Source of the DNA: Zobellella maritima
GTDB lineage: Bacteria > Pseudomonadota > Gammaproteobacteria > Enterobacterales > Aeromonadaceae
DNA length: 64,000 nt
Assembly (NCBI RefSeq): GCF_003075035.1
Contig: NZ_QCZE01000001.1
Location: 2,356,759 to 2,420,758 of the forward strand
Direction: 5' to 3'
Under the pieces are notes generated by a model, which saw only the letters and a list, made by a program, of their open reading frames with translations, searched no databases and was not told the origin of the DNA. The position numbers were made by a program, and so were the translations under genes. Positions 39,570 through 48,888 of this stretch are shown here, piece after piece; position 1 is the stretch's first letter; each line of letters starts with the position of its first letter.

Positions 39570-41366
39570 TTACTTATCCTTACCGACATGGAGGATGGCC
39601 AGGAAGGCATCCTGCGGTATATCGACACGCCCCAGGGATTTCATCCGCTTCTTGCCTTCCTTCTGCTTGGCCAGCAGCTTTTTCTTACGGCTGACGTCAC
39701 CGCCGTAGCACTTGGCGGTCACATCCTTGCGCAGTGCCTTGACCGTGCTGCGCGCGATGATCTGGTTGCCGATGGAGGCCTGAATGGCAATATCGAACAT
39801 CTGCCGGGGAATAAGCTCGCGCATCTTCTCGACCAGCTGGCGACCACGATACTGGGCATTGTCTTTATGGGTAATGATCGCCAGGGCATCAACTCGATCA
39901 CCGTTGATCATGATATCCAGGCGCACCATGTCGGCTGCTTCGAAACGATTGAAGCCGTAGTCCAGGGACGCATAGCCCCGGCTGCAGGACTTGAGCCGGT
40001 CGAAGAAATCCAGTACCACCTCGGCCATTGGAATATCATAGCTAAGCGCCACCTGGTTGCCGTGGTAGACCATATTGGTCTGCACGCCGCGTTTTTCGAT
40101 GCACAGGGTGATCACATTACCCAGATATTCCTGAGGCACCAGTATATTGCACTCGGAGATCGGCTCGCGAAGTTCTTCGATGTTATTGATCGCCGGCAGG
40201 TTGGACGGGCTGTCGATATACACGGTCGAGCCATCGGTCTTGACCACCTCATAGACCACGGTCGGCGCCGTGGTGATCAGATCCAGGTCGTATTCCCGCT
40301 CCAACCGCTCCTGGATGATCTCCATGTGCAGCATACCGAGGAAGCCGCAACGGAAGCCGAAGCCCAGGGCATTGGAGGTTTCCGGTTCGTAGAACAGGGA
40401 GGCGTCATTCAGTGACAGCTTGTCGAGCGCATCACGGAAGGCTTCATAGTCATCGCTGGAAATGGGGAACAGGCCCGCATACACCTGGGGCTTGACCTTC
40501 TTGAAGCCCGGCAGGGCCTTTTCGGCGCCATTTTTGGCATGGGTCAGGGTATCACCCACGGGCGCGCCGTGGATTTCCTTGATACCGCACACCACCCAAC
40601 CCACCTCACCACAGTTGAGGCCGTCGGTGTCTTTCTGCTTGGGGGTGAAGATGCCGATACGATCGACGCCCCACACCTGACCTGTGCTCATTACCTTGAT
40701 TTTGTCGTGTTTTTTCAGGCTGCCTTGCTTGATGCGTACCAGCGACACTACCCCCAGGTAGGGGTCGAACCAGGAGTCGATGATCAGAGCCTGCAGCGGA
40801 CCTTCCGGGTTGCCAACCGGCGCCGGAATTTTCTGAACTATGGTTTCCAGTACCTCATCAACCCCCAGGCCGGTCTTGGCCGAGCAGCGCACCGCGTCCA
40901 TGGCGTCGATACCAACGATATCCTCGATTTCCTGAGCGACCCGATCGGGCTCGGCCTGAGGCAGATCGATTTTGTTCAGCACCGGCACCACTTCCAGCTC
41001 CATATCGAGCGCCGTGTAGCAGTTGGCCAAAGTCTGTGCCTCAACACCCTGACCGGCATCGACCACCAGCAAGGCGCCTTCACAGGCCGCCAACGAGCGG
41101 GAAACCTCATAGGAGAAGTCCACATGGCCTGGAGTATCGATAAAATTAAGCTGGTATTGATTACCGTCTTTGGCCTGGTAGTTGAGGGTCACACTCTGGG
41201 CTTTGATGGTGATGCCACGTTCCCGTTCCAGATCCATGGAATCCAGAACCTGAGCCTGCATTTCCCGATCCGACAAGCCTCCGCATACCTGGATCAGGCG
41301 ATCGGACAGGGTCGACTTGCCATGGTCTATATGAGCGATGACGGAAAAATTACGAATATGCTTCAT
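39570..41366 (-). CDS. lepA: Elongation factor 4 (LepA), ribosome-associated GTPase
   Basis: A 598-residue translational GTPase. G1 is [17 protein letters not shown]3 [20 protein letters not shown] and G4 [17 protein letters not shown]. The LepA-specific C-terminal domain ends [16 protein letters not shown], with [19 protein letters not shown] before it. Full length (E. coli 599). It precedes lepB in the rpoE-to-pdxJ cluster; the 78-base gap from rseC shows no clear terminator. Confidence 0.98.
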   Translation of the reverse strand: MKHIRNFSVIAHIDHGKSTLSDRLIQVCGGLSDREMQAQVLDSMDLERERGITIKAQSVTLNYQAKDGNQYQLNFIDTPGHVDFSYEVSRSLAACEGALLVVDAGQGVEAQTLANCYTALDMELEVVPVLNKIDLPQAEPDRVAQEIEDIVGIDAMDAVRCSAKTGLGVDEVLETIVQKIPAPVGNPEGPLQALIIDSWFDPYLGVVSLVRIKQGSLKKHDKIKVMSTGQVWGVDRIGIFTPKQKDTDGLNCGEVGWVVCGIKEIHGAPVGDTLTHAKNGAEKALPGFKKVKPQVYAGLFPISSDDYEAFRDALDKLSLNDASLFYEPETSNALGFGFRCGFLGMLHMEIIQERLEREYDLDLITTAPTVVYEVVKTDGSTVYIDSPSNLPAINNIEELREPISECNILVPQEYLGNVITLCIEKRGVQTNMVYHGNQVALSYDIPMAEVVLDFFDRLKSCSRGYASLDYGFNRFEAADMVRLDIMINGDRVDALAIITHKDNAQYRGRQLVEKMRELIPRQMFDIAIQASIGNQIIARSTVKALRKDVTAKCYGGDVSRKKKLLAKQKEGKKRMKSLGRVDIPQDAFLAILHVGKDK

Positions 41367-41444
41367 GATGCGATAAGGAGTCCGAACTCTAATAGCGACA
41401 GTAAAGGCGAGATTCTACTGGATTCACGCTACCGTGGCCAATCC

Positions 41445-41894
41445 TTAGTCGATATTGCTAACCGGAATCGGTGGTCCCAGGATCACCGGGCCGGCCTGGC
41501 CAACACCTGTTCTCCGAGCCAGGCGCGATGCCAGCAGAAAACCCAGCCATCCACCGACGATGGCACTCGCTATGGTGCCGCCGTCTCCCTGTCGGAACAG
41601 CACGCTGGCCAGCAGGCTGGCGACCAGGACACACAGCAACGGCAGTAGATAAATCAACAGGGCGCTTTTAATCAGGCTCTGCTCGGGAATCCCGATACGT
41701 ACCTGTTCGCCCACCCTCAGGGACAAGGGAGTGGCAATAACAAACTGATGGCTACGCCCGGACAATGCCTTGGCAATCAAGCCGGTGCCGCAGTGCTGAC
41801 TCTGCCGGCACTGGCCACAGGCCGAGCGGCTGAAGCATTCCACCGCGACGCCCTCCGGTACCAGGCGCACTACCGTCGCCACTTCTTCAATCAT
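41445..41894 (-). CDS. rseC: RseC, SoxR-reducing system / sigma-E regulator
   Basis: A 149-residue inner-membrane protein. The N-terminal cysteine cluster CFSRSACGQCRQSQHC suggests a redox or iron-sulfur site. Two adjacent membrane helices follow (ALLIYLLPLLCVLVASLLAS and GGTIASAIVGGWLGFLLAS). It overlaps rseB by 4 bases. RseC modestly affects sigma-E and also takes part in keeping SoxR reduced. Confidence 0.92.
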   Translation of the reverse strand: MIEEVATVVRLVPEGVAVECFSRSACGQCRQSQHCGTGLIAKALSGRSHQFVIATPLSLRVGEQVRIGIPEQSLIKSALLIYLLPLLCVLVASLLASVLFRQGDGGTIASAIVGGWLGFLLASRLARRTGVGQAGPVILGPPIPVSNID

Positions 41895-42871
41895 GGTGTC
41901 TCACTCGTTTTGACCACAATGGATTCGGCAATGCGCCGGGCGGCATCCGCCGGTATATCCCCCACTACCGTCACCTCTATCCTGGCGGCATTCACCAGGC
42001 TGACCAGATGGGTGGCGCCCTGGCGGATCAGCTGCTGACGGGGATCCGAACTGGGCACGGCATTGGCTACATAAACGGACACATCGACCAGTCCATTCGA
42101 GGCCTTCAGATAATCAACCCGCTGACCGGTCAACGGCAGCTGATGTTTATCCTGGGAACGGACTTCAAACCCCCTGGGCAACCAGCCCGGCTGCCAGCGC
42201 AATGTCTGCTGGGGCGCCGGATAGGCTTCCATCAGGGAAAGAGCGGGAGGCAGACTGGCTGCTCTCAATTCGTCTAAAAACGCCGCCGGTTGCGGACTGA
42301 TTTCCAGGGCAACCCCCATGACCTGTTCGACCAGGCCCGTCTCTTTATCCAGGGTATCCAGCTTCAGTAGCAGACCGCTTTCCTGATCCAGCCAAAGCAC
42401 ATAGCCATAATAATCCGGCTCCCGGGGCGTCAGCCGCAGGACATTGGCGATACGCCCCAATACCCGGCTACGCCCCGCCGCGACCACATCATAGTTAACC
42501 ACTATCTGCTCGATGGCCATGGACTGGAAACGGATAAACAGCCCCGGTAACTCCGAAGGCTTCAGGGTATAACCATCGTGGCTGGGCTCGAAAAAGCTGA
42601 CTTCGTCACCCCGCTGCACATATTCCCGGGGCTGGCCATTAAGATAACTCAGGTGGGTAAGCGTCTGGCCGTCGAGATGACCCCGGGTCAGACGCTTGGG
42701 CTCCAGCTGGCCTTGACGCAGTTCGATCAGGGTCAGCTCAAAATTCAGCTCGCGGTACGCCTGCTGCATCTGTTGCAACAAGGTGACGGCCGGGCTGACA
42801 CCGGTTGCGGCGAGCACAGAGGCAGCCACCGACAACCACAGCAAGGCAACAGCCAATCCGCGTTTAATCAA
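41891..42871 (-). CDS. rseB: RseB, periplasmic sigma-E regulator
   Basis: A 326-residue periplasmic protein that binds RseA and shields it from DegS until mislocalised LPS or porins are sensed. A signal peptide is visible at 1-21 (LAVALLWLSVAASVLAATG). The MucB/RseB N-terminal lipoprotein-like domain has LQQMQQAYRELNFELTLIEL, and the C-terminal domain has GWLPRGFEVRSQDKHQLP. It lies 12 bases after rseA. Confidence 0.94.
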   Translation of the reverse strand: MIKRGLAVALLWLSVAASVLAATGVSPAVTLLQQMQQAYRELNFELTLIELRQGQLEPKRLTRGHLDGQTLTHLSYLNGQPREYVQRGDEVSFFEPSHDGYTLKPSELPGLFIRFQSMAIEQIVVNYDVVAAGRSRVLGRIANVLRLTPREPDYYGYVLWLDQESGLLLKLDTLDKETGLVEQVMGVALEISPQPAAFLDELRAASLPPALSLMEAYPAPQQTLRWQPGWLPRGFEVRSQDKHQLPLTGQRVDYLKASNGLVDVSVYVANAVPSSDPRQQLIRQGATHLVSLVNAARIEVTVVGDIPADAARRIAESIVVKTSETP

Positions 42872-42883
42872 GTTCCGCTTCCC

Positions 42884-43441
42884 TTACTGCTGGCGCAGCC
42901 GTTGCTGCAATTCATGGTCCATCAGCAAGGCGTTAATCTTTTGCTGCTGCTCGATCAGATCCTGTTGGCTGATACGTTCGTCCTGGGCGGGGCTGTAGTT
43001 CAGGCTGACGGGGGCCGCCGAACCGCTGACCGGCACCGTATTCAATACCGAGCCAGGACCGACTTCCTGCAGCTGTCCGTATTGTTGTACGCCAAATATC
43101 ACCGCCGCCGACACCGACGCCGCCACCGCAAACTGGGCAAAATGGCGCGCCAGGGTCCGACCAAAAGCCGGCCTGCTAACGGTTGCCGATTGCGGCACCG
43201 CCGTTGCCGTCACATTGCCAGCAGGAGCCACAATCGTCGGCTCCTGCTCGAGGGCCGCTGCTATCTTGTCGGATAAATCCAGGTGCAAATGGGTGGGCAG
43301 CTCACTGCGTACCGCGTCGCCATACAGCTGATAACGGCCGAACGTGGCGGCCAGGGCCTTGTCCTTGCCCAACTGTTCAAGCAGCACCTTGTCCTGGAGC
43401 TCTCCGTCTACCAATGCCGAAATGTGCTCTTTGTTAGCCAT
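42884..43441 (-). CDS. rseA: Anti-sigma-E factor RseA
   Basis: A 185-residue bitopic membrane protein. The cytoplasmic N-terminus (NKEHISALVDGELQDKVLL) traps sigma-E. A single membrane helix lies near residues 95-113 (FAQFAVAASVSAAVIFGV). The periplasmic tail, Gln-rich at its end, is cut by DegS then RseP under envelope stress. It is 18 bases downstream of rpoE in the standard operon. Confidence 0.95.
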   Translation of the reverse strand: MANKEHISALVDGELQDKVLLEQLGKDKALAATFGRYQLYGDAVRSELPTHLHLDLSDKIAAALEQEPTIVAPAGNVTATAVPQSATVSRPAFGRTLARHFAQFAVAASVSAAVIFGVQQYGQLQEVGPGSVLNTVPVSGSAAPVSLNYSPAQDERISQQDLIEQQQKINALLMDHELQQRLRQQ

Positions 43442-43459
43442 AAGGTTTATCCTTATTCG

Positions 43460-44035
43460 TCAACCCTGGAGTAAAGGCTGGACCCGCTTGTCGATTGCCT
43501 CACGTGCCCTGAATATCCGGGAACGAACCGTCCCGACCGGACAATCCATCACGTTGGCAATATCTTCGTAGCTCATCCCTTCCAGCTCTCGCAGGGTAAT
43601 TGCTGTTTTCAGATCCTCCGGAAGCGCATCAATGGTGTCAAAAACCGCCCGCTTGATCTCGTCCGACAACATGAGGTGCTCGGGTGACGACAGTTCCTTC
43701 AGGGCGTCGCCACCTTCGTAATATTCTGCATCACCTATCTCGACGTCCGACCCCGGCGGCCTGCGCCGCTGGGAGACCAGATAGTTTTTTGCCGTGTTCA
43801 CGGCAATACGATACAACCAGGTAAAAAATGCACTCTCTCCCCTGAAACCGGGCAACGCCCGATAGGCCTTGATAAAGGCTTCCTGGGTCACGTCCGGTAT
43901 ATCTCCGTTTGACACATAACGAGAGACCAAGTTCGCCACCTTGTGCTGATATTTTATTACCAACAGGTTATATGCATTCTTGTCGCCACGCTGGACCCGT
44001 TCTACCAGCTGCTGGTCCGTTAAATGTTCGCTCAT
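43460..44035 (-). CDS. rpoE: Extracytoplasmic stress sigma factor RpoE (sigma-E)
   Basis: A 191-residue ECF sigma factor, exactly the E. coli length. Region 2 has HKVANLVSRYVSNGDIPDVT and FFTWLYRIAVNTAKNYLVSQ; region 4 has LRELEGMSYEDIANVMDCPV. The start MSEHLTDQQLVERVQ (44035) matches homologues; an ATG at 44059 would add 8 residues. A sigma-E-type promoter lies 64 bases upstream, so the operon is probably autoregulated. Confidence 0.98.
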   Translation of the reverse strand: MSEHLTDQQLVERVQRGDKNAYNLLVIKYQHKVANLVSRYVSNGDIPDVTQEAFIKAYRALPGFRGESAFFTWLYRIAVNTAKNYLVSQRRRPPGSDVEIGDAEYYEGGDALKELSSPEHLMLSDEIKRAVFDTIDALPEDLKTAITLRELEGMSYEDIANVMDCPVGTVRSRIFRAREAIDKRVQPLLQG

Positions 44036-44098
44036 GCGAGCCGCGTAACCTCCGATCATTCCGGTACCAAGGCACCGGCCCGAGATAAGCGCACTTTA

Positions 44099-44125
44099 GT
44101 AGACTATGAGTGCGGAAAAAAGTTC
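44099..44125 (-). promoter_or_regulatory. Sigma-E-type autoregulatory promoter of rpoE-rseABC
   Basis: On the minus strand GAACTT (44125-44120), 16 bases, then TCTAC (44103-44099), close to the sigma-E consensus GAACTT-N16-TCTGA. Confidence 0.7.
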
Positions 44126-44170
44126 TGAAATCATGACCGACTGACAATTACGGCTGCGCCGGTATTCGGC

Positions 44171-44198
44171 TTGAGATAACATAGAGTCTCAATTTATA
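44171..44198 (+). promoter_or_regulatory. Candidate nadB promoter with dyad
   Basis: TTGAGA (44171-44176) could be a -35 element with TTTATA (44193-44198) 16 bases on. TTGAGA is also the left half of a perfect dyad TTGAGA-N10-TCTCAA (44171-44192), a possible repressor site. It does not match the enteric NadR consensus. Confidence 0.4.
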
Positions 44199-44216
44199 CC
44201 GGGCCAATGATACTTC

Positions 44217-45842
44217 ATGAATGATCCTGTTGAATACCTCTGTGATGTACTCATCATTGGCAGCGGTGCCGCCGGCCTTTCTCTGGCACTGAAACTGGCT
44301 GATCACGCCAAGGTTCACGTGCTGAGCAAGGGCCCGCTTACCGAAGGAGCGACACTCTACGCCCAAGGTGGCATCGCCGCCGTTTTCGATGAAACCGACA
44401 GTATAGAATCTCACGTTGAGGACACCCTGATCGCCGGAGCCGGGCTCTGCGATGAGGCCGTGGTCGAATTTACCGCCGGCAATGCCCCCGACGCCATCCA
44501 ATGGTTGATCGGTCAAGGGGTGCCTTTCGATACCGAAGAAAGCAGCCAGGGCGAGCCTTCCTACCATCTGACCCGGGAAGGCGGCCACAGTCACAGGCGT
44601 ATTTTTCATGCCGCCGACGCCACCGGACGGGCGGTACAGACCACGCTCACCGAACAGGTACTCAAGCACCCCAACATCAAGGTGCTGGAACGGGTCAATG
44701 CCCTGGATCTGATCACCACCGCCAAGCTGGGCCTGCCCGGCAACCGGGTACTGGGTGCCTATATATGGAATCGCACCCGAGAACAGGTTGAAACCATCCG
44801 CGCCAAATTTGTAGCCCTGGCCACCGGTGGCGCGTCCAAGGTATACCAGTATACTTCCAACCCGGATGTCAGCTCGGGCGATGGTATCGCCATGGCGTGG
44901 CGGGCCGGCTGTCGGGTTGCCAACATGGAATTCAACCAGTTTCACCCCACCAGCCTGTTCCACCCGGCAGACAACAACTTCCTGCTGAGTGAAGCCCTGC
45001 GGGGCGAAGGCGCCCTGCTCAAACGCCCGGACGGCAGCCGCTTCATGCCCGATTTCGATGAGCGGCACGAGCTGGCGCCAAGGGATATAGTCGCCCGTGC
45101 CATCGACCACGAAATGAAGCGCCTGGGTGCCGAGTGCATGTACCTGGATATCAGTCATCAACCGGCCGATTTCATTATCAAGCACTTCCCCACCATCTAT
45201 GAACGCTGCCTCAAGGTCGGCATCGACATCACCCGGGATCCGATGCCGGTGGTGCCCGCCGCCCACTATACCTGTGGCGGAGTGATGGTGGACTTACAGG
45301 GGCGTACCGATATCGAGGGCCTGTATGCCATGGGGGAAGTCAGCTATACAGGTCTGCATGGCGCCAACCGCATGGCCTCCAATTCCCTGCTGGAGTGCAT
45401 CGTCTTTGCCCGCGCCGCCGGCCAGGACATGCTGGCCAAGCTGGACCAGGTCCCCGAGCCCCCTACCATGCCGGACTGGGATGAAAGCAAGGTGACCAAC
45501 TCGGACGAAGAGGTCGTCATCCACCACAACTGGCACGAACTGCGGCTGTTTATGTGGGACTATGTCGGCATTGTGCGCACCAACAAGCGACTGGAACGGG
45601 CCAAAAACCGCATCGATCTGCTTAAGCGGGAGATACAGGAGTATTACGCCAACTTCCGGGTCAGCAATAACCTGCTGGAACTGCGTAACCTGGTACAGGT
45701 AGCGGAGCTTATCGTATTGTCGGCGATGGAACGAAAGGAATCCCGGGGGCTGCATTTCACCCTGGATTACCCGGAGCAGCTGGCCGAGCCCAAGCCCACC
45801 ATACTGGTACCACCGAATTATGTGGACAGCAAAATACGCTGA
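44217..45842 (+). CDS. nadB: L-aspartate oxidase NadB
   Basis: A 541-residue flavoprotein oxidising L-aspartate to iminoaspartate, the first step of de novo NAD synthesis. The FAD motif [17 protein letters not shown] starts near residue 10. [17 protein letters not shown], the active-site [16 protein letters not shown], and [20 protein letters not shown] are present, with [17 protein letters not shown]. The helical C-terminal domain is full length (E. coli 540). It is divergent from rpoE, and its 3' end overlaps convergent ygfX by 25 bases. Confidence 0.97.
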   Translation: MNDPVEYLCDVLIIGSGAAGLSLALKLADHAKVHVLSKGPLTEGATLYAQGGIAAVFDETDSIESHVEDTLIAGAGLCDEAVVEFTAGNAPDAIQWLIGQGVPFDTEESSQGEPSYHLTREGGHSHRRIFHAADATGRAVQTTLTEQVLKHPNIKVLERVNALDLITTAKLGLPGNRVLGAYIWNRTREQVETIRAKFVALATGGASKVYQYTSNPDVSSGDGIAMAWRAGCRVANMEFNQFHPTSLFHPADNNFLLSEALRGEGALLKRPDGSRFMPDFDERHELAPRDIVARAIDHEMKRLGAECMYLDISHQPADFIIKHFPTIYERCLKVGIDITRDPMPVVPAAHYTCGGVMVDLQGRTDIEGLYAMGEVSYTGLHGANRMASNSLLECIVFARAAGQDMLAKLDQVPEPPTMPDWDESKVTNSDEEVVIHHNWHELRLFMWDYVGIVRTNKRLERAKNRIDLLKREIQEYYANFRVSNNLLELRNLVQVAELIVLSAMERKESRGLHFTLDYPEQLAEPKPTILVPPNYVDSKIR

Positions 45843-46201
45843 GACAGGCGCCGATACACCTCATCGGGGACGCTGTCGCTGAACAGCCAGAAAGGTGGCC
45901 AGGGGTCGCCTTCCAGCATCAGCAATAAAAAGCCGGGACCCGCCCGGCTGTGGGCGGACAAGCGGCCGGCACGACCGTTTATCTTCAGAACCCCATCCCG
46001 GTATTCTCCCCGCAGACGATAATTCCCAGCCTGTCGCCAGCCGATGGCAGTGCACAGCAGCCAGGCTGGCAAAAACCAGAGCAGGCGCCCGTCATCCAGC
46101 CAAAGTCCGGCCGGCAACCACAGTAGAGCACCCAGCCCCGTCAGGTACCAGCGATGGAGAAGGGAAGGTTCAGCGCTGATTGCGAAGCTGGTTGCGCTCA
46201 A
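45818..46201 (-). CDS. ygfX: YgfX/CptA-like membrane protein
   Basis: A 127-residue inner-membrane protein with two closely spaced hydrophobic helices ([16 protein letters not shown] and [16 protein letters not shown]). A cytoplasmic domain ends in [17 protein letters not shown]. coli YgfX (CptA) is reported to affect cytoskeletal proteins MreB and FtsZ and is encoded beside SdhE, as here. The start is uncertain: no ATG is available, and TTG at 46201 gives the best alignment with a 32-base overlap into sdhE. The 3' end overlaps nadB by 25 bases. Confidence 0.8.
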   Translation of the reverse strand: MSATSFAISAEPSLLHRWYLTGLGALLWLPAGLWLDDGRLLWFLPAWLLCTAIGWRQAGNYRLRGEYRDGVLKINGRAGRLSAHSRAGPGFLLLMLEGDPWPPFWLFSDSVPDEVYRRLSQRILLST

Positions 46202-46433
46202 GGATATATTCTACCAGCGCCTGGAAAACGGGGTCAGGCGAACGCGCATGCCCCATGAACCAGGCAAACAGATCGGGATCGTCGCAGGCCAGTAGGCGCT
46301 GGAAGTCCGCCTTGCGGCTTTCACTCAAGGCATCGTACTCATGCTCGACAAAGGGCAGCAAGATCACGTCCAGTTCCAACATGCCACGACGGCATGCCCA
46401 TATCAGGCGCGGTTTATCAGAGGTATTCAACAT
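46170..46433 (-). CDS. sdhE: FAD assembly factor SdhE
   Basis: An 87-residue five-helix protein that promotes covalent attachment of FAD to succinate dehydrogenase/fumarate reductase flavoproteins. It has the essential CRRGMLELDVILLPF motif (RGxxE) near residue 15, then DDPDLFAWFMG near residue 50. GGGATGG precedes the ATG at 46433; an earlier in-frame ATG (46457) is weaker. Neighbours ygfX and ygfZ are the usual partners. Confidence 0.94.
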   Translation of the reverse strand: MLNTSDKPRLIWACRRGMLELDVILLPFVEHEYDALSESRKADFQRLLACDDPDLFAWFMGHARSPDPVFQALVEYILERNQLRNQR

Positions 46434-46448
46434 GGTCCATCCCGAAAA

Positions 46449-46477
46449 ATAAAACAAAGCCTATGTTAAATGGTCAA
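46449..46477 (-). promoter_or_regulatory. Sigma-70-type promoter for sdhE-ygfX
   Basis: On the minus strand TTGACC (46477-46472), 17 bases, TTTTAT (46454-46449), just upstream of the sdhE ribosome site. Confidence 0.5.
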
Positions 46478-46557
46478 ATGAATACTGACAAATGTGTTGG
46501 CCATCTTTACCATGAGGGTCACACTTCCCAATCTCATAGACAACAAAGGAATTACCC

Positions 46558-47460
46558 GTGTTGACTATTGCCTCTACTCCAATGCTTTACCCCTTGTCCG
46601 ATCGCGCCCTACTCAGCCTCAGCGGGGAAGAGCGGGTAAAATATCTGCAGGGTCAGGTTACCTGTGATGTGGCCTCCCTGGAGGCCGGCGATGCCACGCT
46701 CGGCGGCCACTGTGATGCCAAGGGCAAGCTATGGGCGCATTTCTGGCTCGCCAATCTGGGTGAACAGCTGTTGTTGCTGCTCAACCGGAGCCTGGTTGAA
46801 AAACAATTGCCCGAACTGAAAAAATTTGCCGTTTTCTCCAAGGTAGAGCTGAACGACACCAGCAACAACTGGCAGGTATTCGGCCTGGCCGGCGAAGGAC
46901 TGTCCCACTGGCTCAACGCCCATGTGGGCGACGGCAACCTGTGGCAGGGGGGTATCGTCATTCCGGTGGCGGCGGAGCATGCCCTGCTGGTACTGCCGCT
47001 GGACGCCGAGCTGCCGGACCTGCCCAGGGGAGAAGAACAGGAATGGCAGGGGCTGATGATCCAGGCCGGCCTGCCCGATATGAGCGCCGTCCACCAGGGC
47101 GAATATATTCCCCAAATGCTGAACCTGCAGGCCCTCGGCGGCATCAGCTTCAGCAAGGGCTGCTACATGGGCCAGGAAACCGTGGCACGAGCCAAATACC
47201 GTGGTGCCAACAAGAAAGCCATGTTTGTGCTGGCCGGCAACAACGAGGGGCAGATTGAAGTCAACCAGGATCTGGAGCTTCAGCTGGGTGATAACTGGCG
47301 CCGAGCCGGCACCGTACTCAATGCCTGGCAGCAGGGGGAACACTGCCTGCTCACCGCCGTGCTCAACAAGGATCTGGGGCCGGATGCGGTATTGCGCCTC
47401 AAGGGACAGGAGGACAGCCGGCTGACGCTGCAGCCCCTGCCCTACGATCTGGTGGACTGA
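46558..47460 (+). CDS. ygfZ: YgfZ, folate-dependent iron-sulfur protein maintenance factor
   Basis: A 300-residue GcvT-like protein that uses tetrahydrofolate to sustain certain Fe-S enzymes such as MiaB. The invariant KGCYMGQETVARAKYRG motif (essential Cys) is intact. LSGEERVKYLQGQVTCDVAS begins the folate-binding fold. Start is GTG at 46558 with AAGGA 8 bases upstream. It is divergent from sdhE, and its 3' end overlaps a convergent LysR gene by 19 bases. Confidence 0.93.
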   Translation: MLTIASTPMLYPLSDRALLSLSGEERVKYLQGQVTCDVASLEAGDATLGGHCDAKGKLWAHFWLANLGEQLLLLLNRSLVEKQLPELKKFAVFSKVELNDTSNNWQVFGLAGEGLSHWLNAHVGDGNLWQGGIVIPVAAEHALLVLPLDAELPDLPRGEEQEWQGLMIQAGLPDMSAVHQGEYIPQMLNLQALGGISFSKGCYMGQETVARAKYRGANKKAMFVLAGNNEGQIEVNQDLELQLGDNWRRAGTVLNAWQQGEHCLLTAVLNKDLGPDAVLRLKGQEDSRLTLQPLPYDLVD

Positions 47461-48326
47461 CCAATCACCGCATGCTTCAACCAGGCGGCGGCCTTGCCCA
47501 GGGGCCGCTGCTTGTGCCAAACCAGCTCCAGCGCCACCGGCCAGTCCTGATCGTCGAACTCCAGTTCAGGTGATACCAGCAGTCCATTGGCCAAGGCGCC
47601 GGCCACCACATGCTCGGGCACAAAGGCCCAACCCAGATTGCGCTGCACCAGCTCGACGATCACCCAATGGCTTTCCACCCACCACACATCCGCCGCCACC
47701 CGCAGCCGCACCTTTTCCTCGCTGTCGTTACGGGTCGCCACCATCAACTGGCGATAACGTTTGAGCTCCTCCCAACCCACCTTTTGGCCGGCCAGGGCAT
47801 GCTCGGGGGCGCAGACAATCTTCACCGGTACCCAACCGAGGGCATGGAAACCCAGTGAGGGAGATAAGATTTCCTGTCGCCACATAATGCCCAGATCAAC
47901 CCGCTTTTCCAGCACCATACGGCTGACATCCTCCATCAGCGGAAACAGCAGCTCCAGCTCGACAGAGGGAAACTGGCGGGCAAAGTCATCCATCAGCTGA
48001 GCCAGCCAGGGAGAGGGGTACAGCTCATCCACCGCCAGCACCAGCCGACTCTCCACCCCTTCCCCCAGACTCTTGGCCACACCGCGAAAATGCTCACAGC
48101 GCTCCAGGATCACCCGGGCCTCCACCAATAGCCGCTCACCGGCCGGGGTGAGTCGGGGATAGCGCCCGCTGCGCAGAAACAGGCTGTTATCCAGATCGAT
48201 TTCCAGGTTGGCGACCGCAGTGCTGACCACCGACTGGGCCTTGCCCAGGCGACGGGCGGCGGCAGAAAAAGAGCCGGTGTCCACGGTCGCCACAAAGGCC
48301 TGTAATTGTTCCAGGGAGAAGCTCAT
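47442..48326 (-). CDS. LysR-family regulator next to a PACE efflux gene
   Basis: A 294-residue LysR protein. The N-terminal helix-turn-helix (LEQLQAFVATVDTGSFSAAA and QSVVSTAVANLEIDLDNSLF) is followed by an effector-binding domain with WLAQLMDDFARQFPSVELEL. It is divergent from the PACE gene with an 86-base shared region holding a TAT-N11-ATA box. Similarly arranged pairs (AceR-AceI in Acinetobacter) suggest it activates that transporter; this is inference. The C-terminal codons overlap ygfZ. Confidence 0.85.
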   Translation of the reverse strand: MSFSLEQLQAFVATVDTGSFSAAARRLGKAQSVVSTAVANLEIDLDNSLFLRSGRYPRLTPAGERLLVEARVILERCEHFRGVAKSLGEGVESRLVLAVDELYPSPWLAQLMDDFARQFPSVELELLFPLMEDVSRMVLEKRVDLGIMWRQEILSPSLGFHALGWVPVKIVCAPEHALAGQKVGWEELKRYRQLMVATRNDSEEKVRLRVAADVWWVESHWVIVELVQRNLGWAFVPEHVVAGALANGLLVSPELEFDDQDWPVALELVWHKQRPLGKAAAWLKHAVIGQSTRS

Positions 48327-48327
48327 C

Positions 48328-48344
48328 TATCTGTTTATCCGATA
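48328..48344. promoter_or_regulatory. LysR-type T-N11-A box upstream of the PACE gene
   Basis: TAT (48328-48330), 11 bases, ATA (48342-48344). In addition CTATCTG (48327-48333) and CAGATAG (48372-48378) form an inverted pair across the same region. It sits at the first codons of the LysR gene and upstream of the PACE gene. Confidence 0.4.
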
Positions 48345-48412
48345 CTAACTAACTTTTTTACTGGATATTAGCAGATAGAATAGCCCACAGATTGCTTTCC
48401 AGGGAAATAACC

Positions 48413-48856
48413 ATGCGTACCACTAGAGACAGGATCCGCCACGCCCTCGGCTTTGAAGTGATAGGGCTTGTCGTGTTCGCCCCGCTGGCCAGCTGGCTGT
48501 TCGGTTTCGAGCTCCATGAGATGGGGGTGCTGGCCCTGGCTGGGTCCATTATCGCCACCGTCTGGAATTACTTCTACAACCTGCTGTTCGATCACGCCAT
48601 GGTGCGGATCCGTGGCAGCAGCCACAAGACCACCATGATACGGGTCTTTCATGCGCTGCTGTTCGAAGGAGGCTTGCTGTTGATTTTCCTGCCGATGATT
48701 GCCTGGCATTTAGGGATAAGTCTGATGGAGGCCTTGATGATGGATATCACCATGGCGCTGTTTTACCTGGTCTATGCCTATGTCTACAACCTGCTCTATG
48801 ACAAGGTGTTTCCCATTCCCGGTATCTACCCGGGACAGGCAACCACCGAGCGGTAA
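48413..48856 (+). CDS. PACE-family multidrug efflux protein
   Basis: A 147-residue, four-helix inner-membrane protein made of two tandem bacterial-transmembrane-pair domains. The first contains RDRIRHALGFEVIGLVVFAP and ATVWNYFYNLLFD; the second contains RVFHALLFEGGLLLIFLPM and YAYVYNLLYDKVFP. These Glu and W/Y-N repeats are the PACE signature. Family members export chlorhexidine and other biocides or, physiologically, polyamines; which applies here cannot be told. The ATG at 48413 follows AGGGAAA. A long perfect terminator hairpin follows. Confidence 0.9.
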   Translation: MRTTRDRIRHALGFEVIGLVVFAPLASWLFGFELHEMGVLALAGSIIATVWNYFYNLLFDHAMVRIRGSSHKTTMIRVFHALLFEGGLLLIFLPMIAWHLGISLMEALMMDITMALFYLVYAYVYNLLYDKVFPIPGIYPGQATTER

Positions 48857-48888
48857 ACACCGGGCAATCGGAGTAATACGGTTCAGTT

